Below are positions 48,324 through 60,806 of a stretch of DNA of 64,000 bases, in pieces. The DNA is from Lantana camara (Eukaryota; Streptophyta; Magnoliopsida; Lamiales; Verbenaceae): contig CM074862.1 of the NCBI GenBank assembly GCA_037501455.1, forward strand, positions 57,691,501-57,755,500, given 5' to 3'. The notes beneath the pieces were generated by a model. The model did not search any database and was not told where the DNA came from. It was given only the letters and a program-made list of their open reading frames with translations. Every line of letters starts with the position of its first letter. The first letter of the stretch is position 1. Position numbers and translations under genes: made by a program.

Positions 48324-49187
48324 TGTAGCACCCCGCACGGTGGGTCACCACATCCCCCGCACCTAAGCCTAATCCACATACGAGATGGAAAACCCGTACA
48401 TGAACCAAGCAGAGGCGAACGGGAGATAGACAGACACACACCTAAGCTAGTCGGGACGTAGACCCTGTAAATTAAACCAACCAACAAAAACGAAAGCGTA
48501 TGCGGAAGCAATCACACAAACAAACTTAAATTAAAAGCAACAGTTGACGGGTTCAACTAACATAGATCCCTAATCCCGAATATAACATAAATTAAAATAC
48601 AAACGGGCTCATCTAAATCCACGAACCTGTCCTAACCTGTCCCGAAATTCATACATTCAAATCAATACAAACCTGCATAAAATATAACATAAACGTATAC
48701 ATATCTTCTTACACAATAACGAGCTAAGCACTTAACGAAACAAATAGACAGACACGGACTCGACAGACCCGACTCAAAACCGCCTAGCTCGAACTCCACA
48801 ACCTGAACCTGCAACTAAAACGAAAGGGGAGATGGGTCAGTCACACAGACTGAGTGAGGGGCTACCCACACACGCTATATGTATAAGAGCAAAGCACATA
48901 ACAATCACATAGTGCGTGAACTCAGGGATAGTTTTTGCATACCAAAGTTTAACCCGTGATACATATATACAGGGATTCTAATAGAAACAAAGCAAACCAA
49001 AGCTTAAAGGATTTCACATAAAACCAGATCCTTAATTCATAGCAAATCGTATCGAATCAAATCATATCTTAGCTTACATATTCAAAAGGTTCATATTTTA
49101 TTTTAATTTAAGAGTCTATCCCCGTTTCACGAACTTTACTAAAGCATACATACAACTCGGCGGGTACGAGCACCTAATCCCATCCTG

Positions 49188-51146
49188 TGTTGGAATTTGT
49201 CAACCCTAACGCAGCGGAAATTAAAATTTTAGGGATTATAAAAACCATTTTATCGGAACTCCAAACAAGATCACCTTTGATTCAAGATTTACGATTTAAA
49301 CAAAAGAAGAACCAAATACCTCTTTTGCTTCCGGTTGATGACGATGATGTGAAGGTTTTCCAAAACCTATCCGATTCTCTTCTATTCGATCTTCTTCCAA
49401 GAATCCCACGAGGAATTCCTCTAAGGTAGTCCACAACTCGTAATTGAATAACTAATCAATTAGCACACTAGAACACTAATTAGATATTGATTATCTAATA
49501 GTATTCTCAATACTGTATTGAGAAAAGAGAGAGAAGAAAGACTTGGAGAGAAAGCAGAAAAAGAAGAAAAACAACTATGTGTTTGATTTCTCTCCCTTAT
49601 CTTTCTTAAATACTTAGCCCTAGGTCAAAAACCCTAAGGGCCAGTCTTAGGCTTATATTTAATTACTACTTCATTATATTAAAAACCCAATATTCATTTT
49701 AATTAGTGGACTTAATTTAATTACATTAATTAAATCATAAGTCCAATATCTAATTAAATTTGTGGACTTAAAAATTAATTACTCCTAATTAAATTTCAAG
49801 TCCAATTAATTTAAATACACTTATTTAAATTAATGTTAACTCTTTAACATCTATTCTCAATAGCTTAACAATTAAGCATAAATTAATTAATACAATTATT
49901 AATTAATTACTCTCTCATAAATTAAACTCTTTTAATTCATCAATCAATCTCTATTGATCTTTAGATAATCTTGTTGTTCAATTCGAGTCATTGTGTGACC
50001 CCTTAGGTTCACCAATGAATAGTAGTAGGCCCACATTCTTAACGTGGTATTTTAGATAACAATTTATCTTATTGATTCAATTAAACCCTTTCAATTAATC
50101 ATTGTTTAATTAAAACTCCTTTTAATTAATCAGTACCTACAGATCATGATCGATGTCTAGTGACAAGCTCATGACCACCCATCCAATAGGTGAAGTTTAT
50201 GTTGTGAACCTTTCAGTCTCATGGATACCGTGAGATAAGATCCTTCTATCGTCCAATCCCCGATTAGGACCTAGGGCATGGGAATGATAGAACCCTATTA
50301 GTCCTAATGCTATGAATTAATTCTAATAGCAATTCCATTTGATCTACCACTCTAGGAAACTCATTTCCGCATTTAGATCACACTACCTTGCGCAAGGATT
50401 TAAGTGGAATGTACTACAATAGAATTCATGGGTGATTCACTCGTTCTTCTAGACGAGCGATAGATTCTATGTTGGCTTCTCATATGCCCCCATACATGAT
50501 TCGAACAATACCAACATACAACCATAACGAGATTCATGGAACCCATGAATCTCTAGGCGCATATCAAACATTGCCCTTGTCATGCACAGAGCATCAATGG
50601 AGCCTCAAGTCTAAGGACCATTTAGACACTACCATAACCAGGGAACCAACCTCATCATTAAGGCATAAAAGCCTTACCCCATTGAGGTGTTCCTGTCGGG
50701 ATCCTCAGTGTACTTGTTCCCTAACAAGCACCCCCATACGCATGTGAATGTCCCTACATTCAATACTTATGAAACAAAGTAACCTTTCTAAAAGGCACGT
50801 CGTATGAGCAAGTCTCAAACGAGTCAAGTCAACATCCCCGTGCTTATTAGACTCTTCGACTTGGAGTTGGTTTAGGTCATGCCATAGAGATTTGTTCCAT
50901 AACCTCCATCCCTATGCGAGGTCAAGTCCCGTAGCTCAGTATGACCTTGGGGTTTCATCCATACACAAACAGTTATAATATGCAATTAATAAACTTGAAT
51001 GAGGCATGATGAATTGGCCACATAGAATTAAACGACTATGAAACGTTACATTTATTATTTCATTAATGTCACAAATTGCTGCTAATAAGAGTAGTTTTCA
51101 AAAAGAGGCCTAAACTATTTGGCTCTTCTAGGGCACTACTCTAACA
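49188..51146 (-). repeat. 3' LTR of Copia 2
   Basis: The LTR is 1959 bp (TGTTGGAATTTG..CTCTAACA on +). It is almost identical to 57252-59203, with a few substitutions and small indels. Identical short ORFs appear in both copies because they are LTR sequence, not genes. Confidence 0.94.
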
Positions 51147-51160
51147 ATCTCCCACTTGCC
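51147..51160 (-). other. Polypurine tract of Copia 2
   Basis: On - it reads GGCAAGTGGGAGAT directly before the 3' LTR. Confidence 0.9.
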
Positions 51161-51161
51161 C

Positions 51162-54100
51162 TCAGAGCCAATTGCCCATAGCCTTAAGACCCACCTCCTG
51201 GAGATGTCCTTCAAAGACCTTTTAGCTAAGAGGTTTAGTAAGCGGGTCTGTTTCGTTTTCTGCCGAGGGTACACGTTCCACGATAACGTCACCTCTTTCT
51301 ACGATTTCTCTAATTAGATGAAATCTTCTTAGGATGTGCTTTGACCGTTGATGAGCTCTTGGTTCTTTTGATTGTACAATCGCTCCGTTATTGTCGCAGA
51401 AGACAACGACCGGGTCAGCAATGCTAGGCACTACATCCAACTCTTGGATGAAGTTTTTCATCCGCACACCTTCTTTCGCTGCCTCTGATGCAGCTATGTA
51501 CTCCGCTTCACAAGTGGAGTCGGCAGCAGTTTCCTGTTTGAAACTTTTCCAACTTACTGCACCACCATTTAACCGAAATATGAATCCGGAAGTGGATTTA
51601 AAGTCGTCTACATCCGACTGAAAGCTTGAGTCGGTGTATCCTTCTAATTTCAGTTCTCCCTTTCCGCCGTATACAAGAAATAAATCCTTAGTCCTTTTCA
51701 AGTACTTAAGGATGGATTTCACGACAGACCAGTGACTCTCACCAAAGTTTGACTGAAATCGACTTGTAACGCTCAAAGCGTACGCGACATCAGGTCTAGT
51801 ACATAACATAGCATACATTATGCTCCCTATTGCAGATGCATAGGGTATACGAGACATCCTATCCTTCTCTTCTTCAGTGTTAGGACACATTGATTTAGAG
51901 AGGATCAACCCATGTCTTATTGGCAGGAATCCTCTCTTAGATCCCTCCATACTGAACCGTTTCAGTACTTTGTCTATGTACTGAACTTGGGACATACCTA
52001 TTAATCTCTGTGATCTATCTCTATAGATTTTTATACCGAGAATAAAGGAAGCTTCTCCCAAGTCCTTCATGGAAAACTGAGTAGACAACCAAGTCTTTGT
52101 TGTTTGCAGCACATCTTTCTCATTCCCAATGAGTAAGATATCATCTACATACAACACCAAAAATTGTACGACTCGCCCATTGATTTTCTTGTAAACACAT
52201 GGTTCATACTCGTTCTTGATAAAGCCAAACGATTTGACTGTCTCATCAAAACGGATGTTCCAACTTCTAGACGCCTGTTTGAGTCCATATATGGATCTCT
52301 GGAGTTTGCAGACTTTATGTTCGCTCCCACTGGATATGAAACCTTCCGGTTGTTCCATATAAATGTCTTTATCCAAATCTCCATTTAGAAAAGCCGTTTT
52401 CACATCCATTTGCCATATTTCGTAATCATAGTATGCAGCTATGGCTAGAAGTATCCGAATGGATTTAGGCATTGCTACAGGGGAATAAGTTTCCTCAAAG
52501 TCAACACCTGGCCTTTGAGTGTATCCCTTTGCAACCAACCTAGCCTTATAGGTTGCCACTTCTCCATCAGCTCCAAGCTTTCGCTTGTAGATCCATTTAC
52601 ATCCTATAGCTTTCTCGCCTTCAGGAAGATCTACCAAGGTCCATACCTTGTTGGAGTACATAGAGTCTATTTCGGAATTCATGGCTTGCTGCCATTTTAT
52701 CGAATCTCTATCCGATATTGCATCATCATATGATCTCGGATCGCTATCCGATTGACCGGTTTCAGTTAGTAAATTGAGTCGGTCTGGCGGTCTAATTGTT
52801 CTCGCAGATCTGCGAGGGCTTGTGTTTACTTCTTGTTGTGGGAAAGAGGAAGGTTCCATTGCTTGATCATTTGTAGGTTCTTGTTGATCTTCAGTAAGTT
52901 CTGCAATCTTGCCTAACTTTTCAACTAGAAACTCTTTTTCTAGAAAAGTGGCATTCCTCGAAACAAACACCTTTTGTTCCGAGGGATCATAAAAATAGTA
53001 ACCCACAGACTCTCTAGGGTATCCTACAAATTTACACAAACTGGATTTTGAATCCAATTTATCTCCCACTAGTCTTTTGACGTATGCAGGACATCCCCAA
53101 ACTCTAAGGTATGAATAAGTAGGGGGTTTTGAAAACCACATCTTATATGGTATTTCGGGCACAGATTTGGAAGGAACTAAATTAATTATCTTCGCAGCCG
53201 TTTCAAGGGCATAACCCCAAAACGATATTGGAAGATCCGTGAAACTCATCATGGATCGGACCATATCCAATAAAGTCCGATTTCGTCGCTCGGACACCCC
53301 ATTTAACTGAGGAGTCCCGGGCGGAGTCCATTGTGATATAATCCCATTATCTTTCAAATAACCAATAAAGAGATCGCTTAAATACTCGCCACCTCGATCT
53401 GATCAAAGAGCCTTAATTTTGCGATCTGTTTGGTTCTCAACCTCTGTTTTATACTCTATGAACTTTTCTAAGGCCTCAGACTTATGCTTCATCAGGTACA
53501 CATACCCATATCTACTGAGATCATCAGTAAATGTGATGAAGTAATTACAGTCATTTCGGGTACTAACATTTAGTGGTCCGCAAACGTTTGTATGGATCAA
53601 ATCTAAAAGATTTTGGCTTCGCTCTACATGCCCTTTAAAAGGGGACTTGGTCATCTTTCCCTTTAAACAGGATTCACAAGTGGTTAACTCATTTAGATCA
53701 TTCGTACTGAATGATCCTAAGTTACCCATTTGTAGAAGCCTATTCTTGGAGATATGTCCAAGTCTAGCATGCCAAATCTTTGCTGAAGTTTGGTCATTTG
53801 ATTTTCGTTTGTTATCTCGTTCGATATTTAGGAGATTTAAATTAGTATTAGTTAAATACAAACCATTTTGTAAAGACCCTAATGCATGTGAAGAACCATT
53901 CTTCAAAATGTAAAACATGGCATTAGTAATAGAGAAGGAAAAACCTTCCAAGTCTAGTACAGGAATGGAAATAATGTTTTTAACTAACTCAGGAACAAAT
54001 AAAACATTGTTCAATACTAAAATAAAACCATCTCCTAACATTAACCTAACATGTCCTATGGTATTTGCTGCAACTCTTGCTCCATTGCCCACTCGAAGAA

Positions 54101-55064
54101 CATGTTCTCTTTCATCAACCTCACGGACGTTGCTCATTCCCTGTATCGTTTTACAGATGTGAGAAGCGCATCCAGAGTCTAATACCCAATCATTAGAATT
54201 GAATGAAAGGTTAATTTCGATGAGATTTATACCTTTTGTAAGGGTAGCTAAGTACTCCTTACAGTTCCTTTTCCAATGCCCTTGTTTCTTGCAATGGAAG
54301 CACTGATCCTCAGCTTGATTGGCCTTCTTCTTAGTATTCGTTTTCTTAACCCCACCGGTGGGCTTAAGAGTCTTTTTCTTCTTTTGGAAACCCTTTCCCT
54401 TACCCTTCTTTGGCTTTGCAGCCTTAGTCTGGGATGAAGATGAACCTACTAAGAAAACAGCCTTGTCCTTCTTCATAGTTCGCTCGGCAGTTACGAGCAA
54501 GTTCATCAGTTCCTCAACTGAAACTTTAGCTCCATTCATATTGAAGTTTATTATGAACTGTTTGAACGAAGGTGGCAGAGAGGTTAAGATCAAATCTACA
54601 TAAAGCTCATTATCCATAATCACCTCGAGACTTGCAAGCTTTTCAATAAGGCCTAAAGCCTTAATGCAGTGTTCATGAACACTCGACCCCTCAGTCATCT
54701 TAAGTGAGAATAACTCATTAGATGTCGTGAATCGATCAATCCAATTGATCGGCTTGTAAATCTGTTCCAAGTGAAGATGGATCTCAGCCGAGTGACGCAT
54801 CTCAGCATGCTGCCTCTGCAACTCGGGAGACATAGTGGCAAGCATGAGATATCTAGCCTGTAGATCATCTTTTTGCCACTGGAGATCTGTTTCCCTCTCG
54901 TCTGCTGCCATGTCATCAGGTATGACATCGGGAGGAGACTGTGTCAACACATAGGTCCTCCTTTCAGAATCCAAGACAATCTTGAGATTGCGAAGCCAAT
55001 CAGCATAATTCGAGCCAGTCAATTTATTGGCCTCAAGGATAGCACTAAGTGGATTTTTAGACAT
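51162..55064 (-). pseudogene. Copia 2 gag-pol polyprotein, one frame with two premature stops
   Basis: The true start is probably the ATG at 55064 (MSKNPLSAILEANKL); an upstream in-frame ATG at 55109 adds 15 atypical residues. Order: UBN2-type Gag, basic linker, one CCHC knuckle (CFHCKKQGHWKRNC), protease WVLDSGCASHIC, integrase zinc site (HARLGHISKN..CESCLKGKM) and core, RT with YVDDILLIGN, RNase H with CEAEYIAASEA and [12 protein letters not shown] at 53405-53403 interrupts KIKAL/SDRGGEY, and a TAA at 51224-51222 cuts the last ~20 residues; the frame is unshifted throughout and the original stop is the TGA at 51164-51162. The first integrase Asp (normally HTDVCGP) is Asn (HTNVCGP, codon at 53586-53588). 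All three changes fit C-to-T or G-to-A transitions. Confidence 0.93.
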
Positions 55065-55263
55065 CACGATTTTAGCAGAAAATCTACATGTAAGCAGAAA
55101 ACGTAGCATGAGTGACGGATATGAAATAATAACAATTACAAATGATATGGACTTTTATCAAATGTAGTCTCCCACTATTTTAATCAAACTCCTTTGACCC
55201 CCTTGTAATTTTAGAAAAATCATGTTTTTCAAATAGTGGGTATTAAGACCCCCAAGCACTTAT

Positions 55264-55582
55264 CACCGAACCCACGACTCGTGAGACATCCGACTTTAAG
55301 CCTCAAGGTAGACGATCTTATCATCAATTGTATCTCTATACAACTCTTAATACTATTTTGCATTACCTTTCATATAGACCCACGACTCGTGCGACATCTA
55401 TACTAATTAGTATTTAAATCCGACCCGTCAATCCCTAAGATTTCTCCATCGCCATTATGAATATCCCACGCCTCGTGGCCAATACCATAATTTTGACTTT
55501 GAAAAATTGCATCTTTTATGCAAAGAATTATTTTAGTTCAATTAATCTCGTCATTTCGTATCCCACGCCTCGTGGCCAATAC
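55264..55582 (-). repeat. Four-hairpin array in Copia 2 leader
   Basis: Hairpin tops on + are CACGACTCGTG (55273-55283, 55381-55391) and CCACGCCTCGTGG (55466-55478, 55563-55575). Outer stems include TATAGA/TCTATA (55373-55378 with 55397-55402), ATTATG/CATAAT (55454-55459 with 55486-55491) and GTAT/ATAC (55558-55561 with 55579-55582). Spacing from the gag-distal end is 97, 86 and 108 bp. Confidence 0.8.
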
Positions 55583-56625
55583 TTAATGATTTGATTAATT
55601 CTAAAACAAATAATTCTATTGACGGAATGCTTGGAAATTTATAAAATCGAATTTTATCCTTCAATTTCCATTTGGATTTAATATTTATATTGTCTGAGAC
55701 TATCTAAGACAGTTCGGGGTATAAGAATTTAAAAAATTCTACCAAGACTCATCAATTGTAATTATTATCTTCTTTTATCTTAATTAATGCATGAACACAT
55801 TTATGCACCTAAAGATAACATTCATAACAAGATAATAAATCCTAGCATTCTCCTATAATATTGATAATCATGGGCTTCCTATGCATGGTCCATAATAGCC
55901 ATTTTAGGGACCATGGTTCTATTCATGCATCAAACGGAATTACACACACAAAGAGAGCACTCAAATAGAATCCTATTCTATTACATTAAAATAATTGCAC
56001 CCAAACACTTTTGGGGCCTTGATGGGTTTCTTATTCCGTTGCTTGCTCCGTCTTGTTTCTCCATCTCCTAATCTAATTAGAGATCTCACCCTAAAACTAC
56101 TCTCTTTACAAAATAAAGGGGGATTACATTTTAAGGGGGAGAAAATAAAAAACAATGCTTACAACAATTGAATAAGAGGCTCGCAGGCTCTCGTTTAAAA
56201 CCAATATCATAATGCATAAATGAAATAAAACCATACATAACGCAAATAAAGCCCATGATTGATCCAAACATACATCCAATGCATAGCATAAAATAAATTT
56301 ACCAAGTAAATAGTCATTATGCGATTTAAAGTCTTTAAATAATTTCTAAAATTATTTATTGACCAAGGATTATCTTTTAATTCACAAATTAAATTAATCC
56401 TTCAATTTTAATTAAATTGAATTCTCTAATCCAATTTAATTCCCATTAGATCTCTATCTAATAAAATCATGCTTCTATTTTAATAATTCATATTTGGGCA
56501 AAATTAATTAATTTTCAAGTAAAACGATTTTACAAAATTAATCGTAAAGATCAAGTTTTAAAACAATTTTAAAACTGTGGTCAGTGAAGTAAGAATAAAT
56601 TTTACCGAACTTAGACCAACAATTA

Positions 56626-56697
56626 ACTTCAGGTAAAGTGGTAAGGCAGCTCCCATTACTTAATGGAGGTCATGGGTTCAAACCCCATTCCTTCCAT
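56626..56697 (+). repeat. tRNA-like module 1 in Copia 2 leader
   Basis: It has an A-box-like GGTAAAGTGGTAAGGC (56632-56647) and a B-box-like GGGTTCAAACC, with a perfect 5-bp T-arm (ATGGG/CCCAT, 56672-56688, 7-nt loop). No acceptor stem is found, so it is a tRNA-derived fragment or SINE head rather than a tRNA gene. Confidence 0.45.
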
Positions 56698-56792
56698 TTT
56701 TGCAGAAATAATGGGGGCCTAGACCCTGGGCTACTTCCCAAAGTAGTCCGTCGGTTTAAACAAAATAAAATAGTACCATCAAGAACTCAACA

Positions 56793-56864
56793 GGTGCGTT
56801 AGCTTAACTGGTAGGGAAAGCTTCCCCATTCACGCGGTTGCGAGTTCGAAACCCTACAACACCA
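56793..56864 (+). repeat. tRNA-like module 2 in Copia 2 leader
   Basis: The 72-nt module has an A-box-like TTAGCTTAACTGGTA, a D-stem GCTT/AAGC (56802-56805 with 56818-56821), B-box GAGTTCGAAACC, and ends GGTG/CACC followed by A that could form part of an acceptor stem. The T-stem is poor, so it is likely tRNA-derived but not functional as a tRNA. Confidence 0.45.
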
Positions 56865-57238
56865 ATTTTATAAAACCCCTTCTTTTTTTTTTCTGAAAAA
56901 TTGCTGTTGCCCTAGGCAGCAGCCGCTGCCCACCACATGCACACTGCGCACGGGACTGCACAGTGCAGTCCCCCTTTTTTTTTTTTTTTTTTTTAATTTT
57001 ATTTTAAAACTATTTAAAAATAAAACACAAATAAAAATTATAATTTTAAGAAACTACGAAAAACAGTTTTTCGATTTTCACAAATCACATAATTCTTTTA
57101 CAAGTTTTAAAACAAGAACTTTTCTTCAAATTTTAAAACTTTGTCCAAACGAATCTCAAATTAAAACAAGCACTACACGCATCAACATATTAATCAAATT
57201 AATACAAGGAACTAAAATCGTAAATCAATCAAAGTATG

Positions 57239-57250
57239 GCTCTGATACCA
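57239..57250 (-). other. Primer binding site of Copia 2 (initiator tRNA-Met type)
   Basis: TGGTATCAGAGC on -, one base from the 5' LTR. Confidence 0.95.
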
Positions 57251-57251
57251 C

Positions 57252-59203
57252 TGTTGGAATTTGTCAACCCTAACGCAGCGGAAATTAAAATTTTAGGGAT
57301 TATAAAAACCATTTTATCGGAATTCCAAACAAGATCACCTTTGATTCAAGATTTACGATTTAAACAAAAGACGAACCAAATACCTCTTTTGCTTCCGGTT
57401 GATGACGATGATGTGAAGGTTTTCCAAAACCTATCCGATTCTCTCCTATTCGATCTTCTTCCAAGAATCCCACGCGGAATTCCTCTAAGGTAGTCCACAA
57501 CTCGTAATTGAATAACTAATCAATTAGCACACTAGAACACTAATTAGATATTGATTATCTAATAGTATTCTCAATACTGTATTGAGAAAAGAGAGAGAAG
57601 AAAGACTTGGAGAGAAAGCAGAAAAAGAAGAAAAACAACGATGTTTGATTTCTCTCCCTTATCTTTCTTAAATACTTAGCCCTAGGTCAAAAACCCTATA
57701 GTCTTGGGCTTATATTTAATTACTACTTAATTAAATTAAAAACCCAATATTCATTTTAATTAGTGGACTTAATTTAATTACATTAATTAAATCACAAGTC
57801 CAATATCTAATTAAATTTGTGGACTTAAAAATTAATTACTCCTAATTAAATTTCAAGTCCAATTAATTTAAATACACTTATTTAAATTAATGTTAACTCT
57901 TTAACATCTATTCTCAATAGCTTAACAATTAAGCATAAATTAATTAATACAATTATTAATTAATTACTCTCTCATAAATTAAACTCTTTTAATTCATCAA
58001 TCAATCTCTATTGATCTTTAGATAATCTTGTTGTTCAATTCGAGTCATTGTGTGACCCCTTAAGTTCACCAATGAATAGTAGTAGGCCCACATTCTTAAC
58101 GTGGTATTTTAGATAACAATTTTTCTTATTGATTCAATTAAACCCTTTCAATTAATCATTGTTTAATTAAAACTCCTTTTAATTAATCAGTACCTACAGA
58201 TCATGATCGATGTCTAGTGACAAGCTCATGACCACCCATCCAATAGGTGAAGTTTATGTTGTGAACCTTTCAGTCTCATGGATACCGTGAGATAAGATCC
58301 TTCTATCGTCCAATCCCCGATTAGGACCTAGGGCATGGGAATAATAGAACCCTATTAGTCCTAATGCTATGAATTAATTCTAATAGCAATTCCATTTGAT
58401 CTACCACTCTAGGAAACTCATTTCCTAATTTAGATCACACTACCTTGCGCAAGGATTTAAGTGGAATGTACTACAATAGAATTCATGGGTGATTCACTCG
58501 TTCTTCTAGACGAGCGATAGATTCTATGTTGGCTTCTCATATGCCCCCATACATGATTCGAACAATACCAACATACAACCATAACGAGATTCATGGAACC
58601 CATGAATCTCTAGGCGCATATCAAACATTGCCCTTGTCATGCACAGAGCATCAATGGAGCCTCAAGTCTAAGGACCATTTAGACACTACCATAACCAGGG
58701 AACCAACCTCATCATTAAGGCATAAAAGCCTTACCCCATTGAGGTGTTCCTGTCGGGATCCTCAGTGTACTTGTTCCCTAACAAGCACCCCCATACGCAT
58801 GTGAATGTCCCTACATTCAATACTTATGAAACAAAGTAACCTTTCTAAAAGGCACGTCATATGAGCAAGTCTCAAACGAGTTAAGTCAATATCCCCGTGC
58901 TTATTAGACTCTTCGACTTGGAGTTGGTTTAGGTCATGCAATAGAGACTTGTTCCATAACCTCCATCCCTATGCGAGGTCAAGTCCCGTAGCTCAGTATG
59001 ACCTTGGGGTTTCATCCATACACAAACAGTTATAATATGCAATTAATAAACTTGAATGAGGCATGATGAATTGGCCACATAGAATTAAACGACTATGAAA
59101 CATTACATTTATTATTTCATTAATGTCACAAATTGCTGCTAATAAGAGTAGTTTTCAAAAAGAGGCCTAAACTATTTGGCTATTCTAGGGCACTACTCTA
59201 ACA
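57252..59203 (-). repeat. 5' LTR of Copia 2
   Basis: The LTR is 1952 bp, TGTTGGAATTTG..CTCTAACA on +. It is colinear with the 3' LTR. The few differences I noticed include AAGACGAACC for AAGAAGAACC and loss of about 10 bp near 57695. Confidence 0.94.
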
Positions 59204-60686
59204 TCCTGGGCTCCTCAAACTAAACATACATAACAAATCAAAACATAACATAGCAAACATATCATACATACCTCCTTCTCCGGTGATGGAAGGGTTGCGC
59301 GACCCAAACCATCCAAATCATATGAGGGGAGCGCGAACACTCAAACCCTTAGGTTCCCATCCCCCTACCAAACCTCCTGGAGGGTTCAGGGTTATTCCTA
59401 TCAAACTGTGGAGATGTGCACGAGGTCATAAACCAGTGATCCCATGGCCGACCCGGGTCCACCTTACCCATAACTCCGGGGCCCAATCATACCAAACAAA
59501 TCATAAGACGCATACCATAGCGTAACCCGCTACATAACAAAATTAACATAACAAACTGACATAACAATCTTACCTTGAAACAACTATACTCTACATACCT
59601 CTCCGTGTCAAATCCACAGCATATCCATAGCTCATAGCTCTCGGCTCGTAAGAGGCACACGGTTTGAAGTATAGTTTGATGTTGCAACCAAAGTAAATCA
59701 TAATATACCCAAAACAAGCGTACATAGTCTTGTACATAGCGTATCAAACTTGGAAAGACTTGTCACATTACATATTTCACACCTATTTACTTATTTTTAT
59801 GGTTATAGTTCGCATGCATAGAAAACGAACACATTTTATAGGGTTTAACTATAACCTAACCTCACCTTATACCAAAGGAAGCCAAGAACAACACAAGTGA
59901 TCCACCCCGAAATCAAAATGGCTCCCGAAACACCACCCCGGGTGCACCTGGACAAACTGGAGATAAGAAACAGGACTTAGACCCAAAGAAGAACCACATA
60001 GACGCACGGCGTATGCATAGGCACATAAGAGATTCAACTACCTAAGAAAAATTTATATCCAAACTTATTTCATACAAGGGAATGCATTTCATAGCTTATC
60101 ATATGCTTAGAACACTTTAGGGCATATTCGTGTGCACAATTAATGCAACCAAGAGTAAACGAAAGGCATATGGTGGCACTTATTCATGTATGAACACATA
60201 TCATATTAGTAAAGCAACATAAAATGGATATAAGAGCAAAACACATACACCTACATATGATATAACAAGTTAGGAATGGTTTTAAGTTGAAAAAGTGCAA
60301 GAAAAGCGGAAGAAAAGCATAGGAAACGGTTCCGAACAAAACGGGCAAAAGTTGGAAGTTTTCCGAAACGGACAAGCTGTAGGAAAACGATCATAACTTG
60401 ATTTTGAGAAATGGAAATTAATTTTTGTTTCTTGGAAATAAAACTAGACACATAGATGTTTCAAATTTTAGGTGGCTCGAATTGTGGTTCAAAGCGAGCC
60501 GAAAATGGCGTAGGTCCGAAGTTGAACGAATGCAGAATTTTGTCGAAGTGGCGACATAAATTTCAAACGATTATATATCACAAATGACAAAAGATAATGA
60601 GGTGATTCCAATTGGAGGATGTTTTAGACTTCAAGAGGTTTCCGTTGGTTCAAAAATCAGGCCAATCCGAGTTCAAACGAGGTCAG

Positions 60687-60806
60687 CACGGCCGTGTCAA
60701 AATTGGCCTGGAAGCTGACACGGCCGTATCCGAATAAAAAAAATTCCAACTCGAGGGCTTGACACGGCCGTGTCGGAAATGAACTAGGGGCTGACACGGC
60801 CGTGTT
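60687..60806. repeat. Palindrome array, family D (GACACGGCCGTGTC type), four units
   Basis: Centres are near 60691, 60723, 60767 and 60799, with spacings 32, 44 and 32 bp. The unit at 60761-60774 is perfect; the others have one or two changed arm bases. Confidence 0.9.

Larger units (their letters stand above)
55065..57238 (-). other. Copia 2 leader (2.2 kb) with four hairpins and two tRNA-like modules
   Basis: This long untranslated leader runs from the primer site to gag. Hairpins topped by CACGAGTCGTG or CCACGAGGCGTGG have centres at about 55278, 55386, 55472 and 55569 on +. Two tRNA-like modules lie on + at 56626-56697 and 56793-56864, and a GC-rich inverted stretch plus a T run (~56974-56993) at 56900-56995. 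No convincing ORF. Confidence 0.75.
49188..59203 (-). mobile_element. Ty1/Copia LTR retrotransposon 2, nearly intact
   Basis: It has perfect duplications TCCTG (49183-49187 and 59204-59208), two very similar LTRs (49188-51146 and 57252-59203), a primer site, a polypurine tract and one long polyprotein frame with two stops. Total length is 10,016 bp. LTR similarity makes it the youngest complete element in the window. It is a different family from Copia 1 and 3, but its leader hairpins are homologous to those of Copia 1. It sits in LTR D. Confidence 0.95.

Noticed and set aside
49187..49429. ORFs of 80-92 codons present in two near-identical copies (49187-49429 with 57236-57493; 50469-50747 with 58526-58804)
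   Set aside because: They are duplicated because they are in the two LTRs of Copia 2. No domain and no conservation beyond the DNA.
56793..56864. Functional tRNA gene
   Set aside because: The T-stem does not pair, no anticodon arm is clear, and it lies in a retrotransposon leader.
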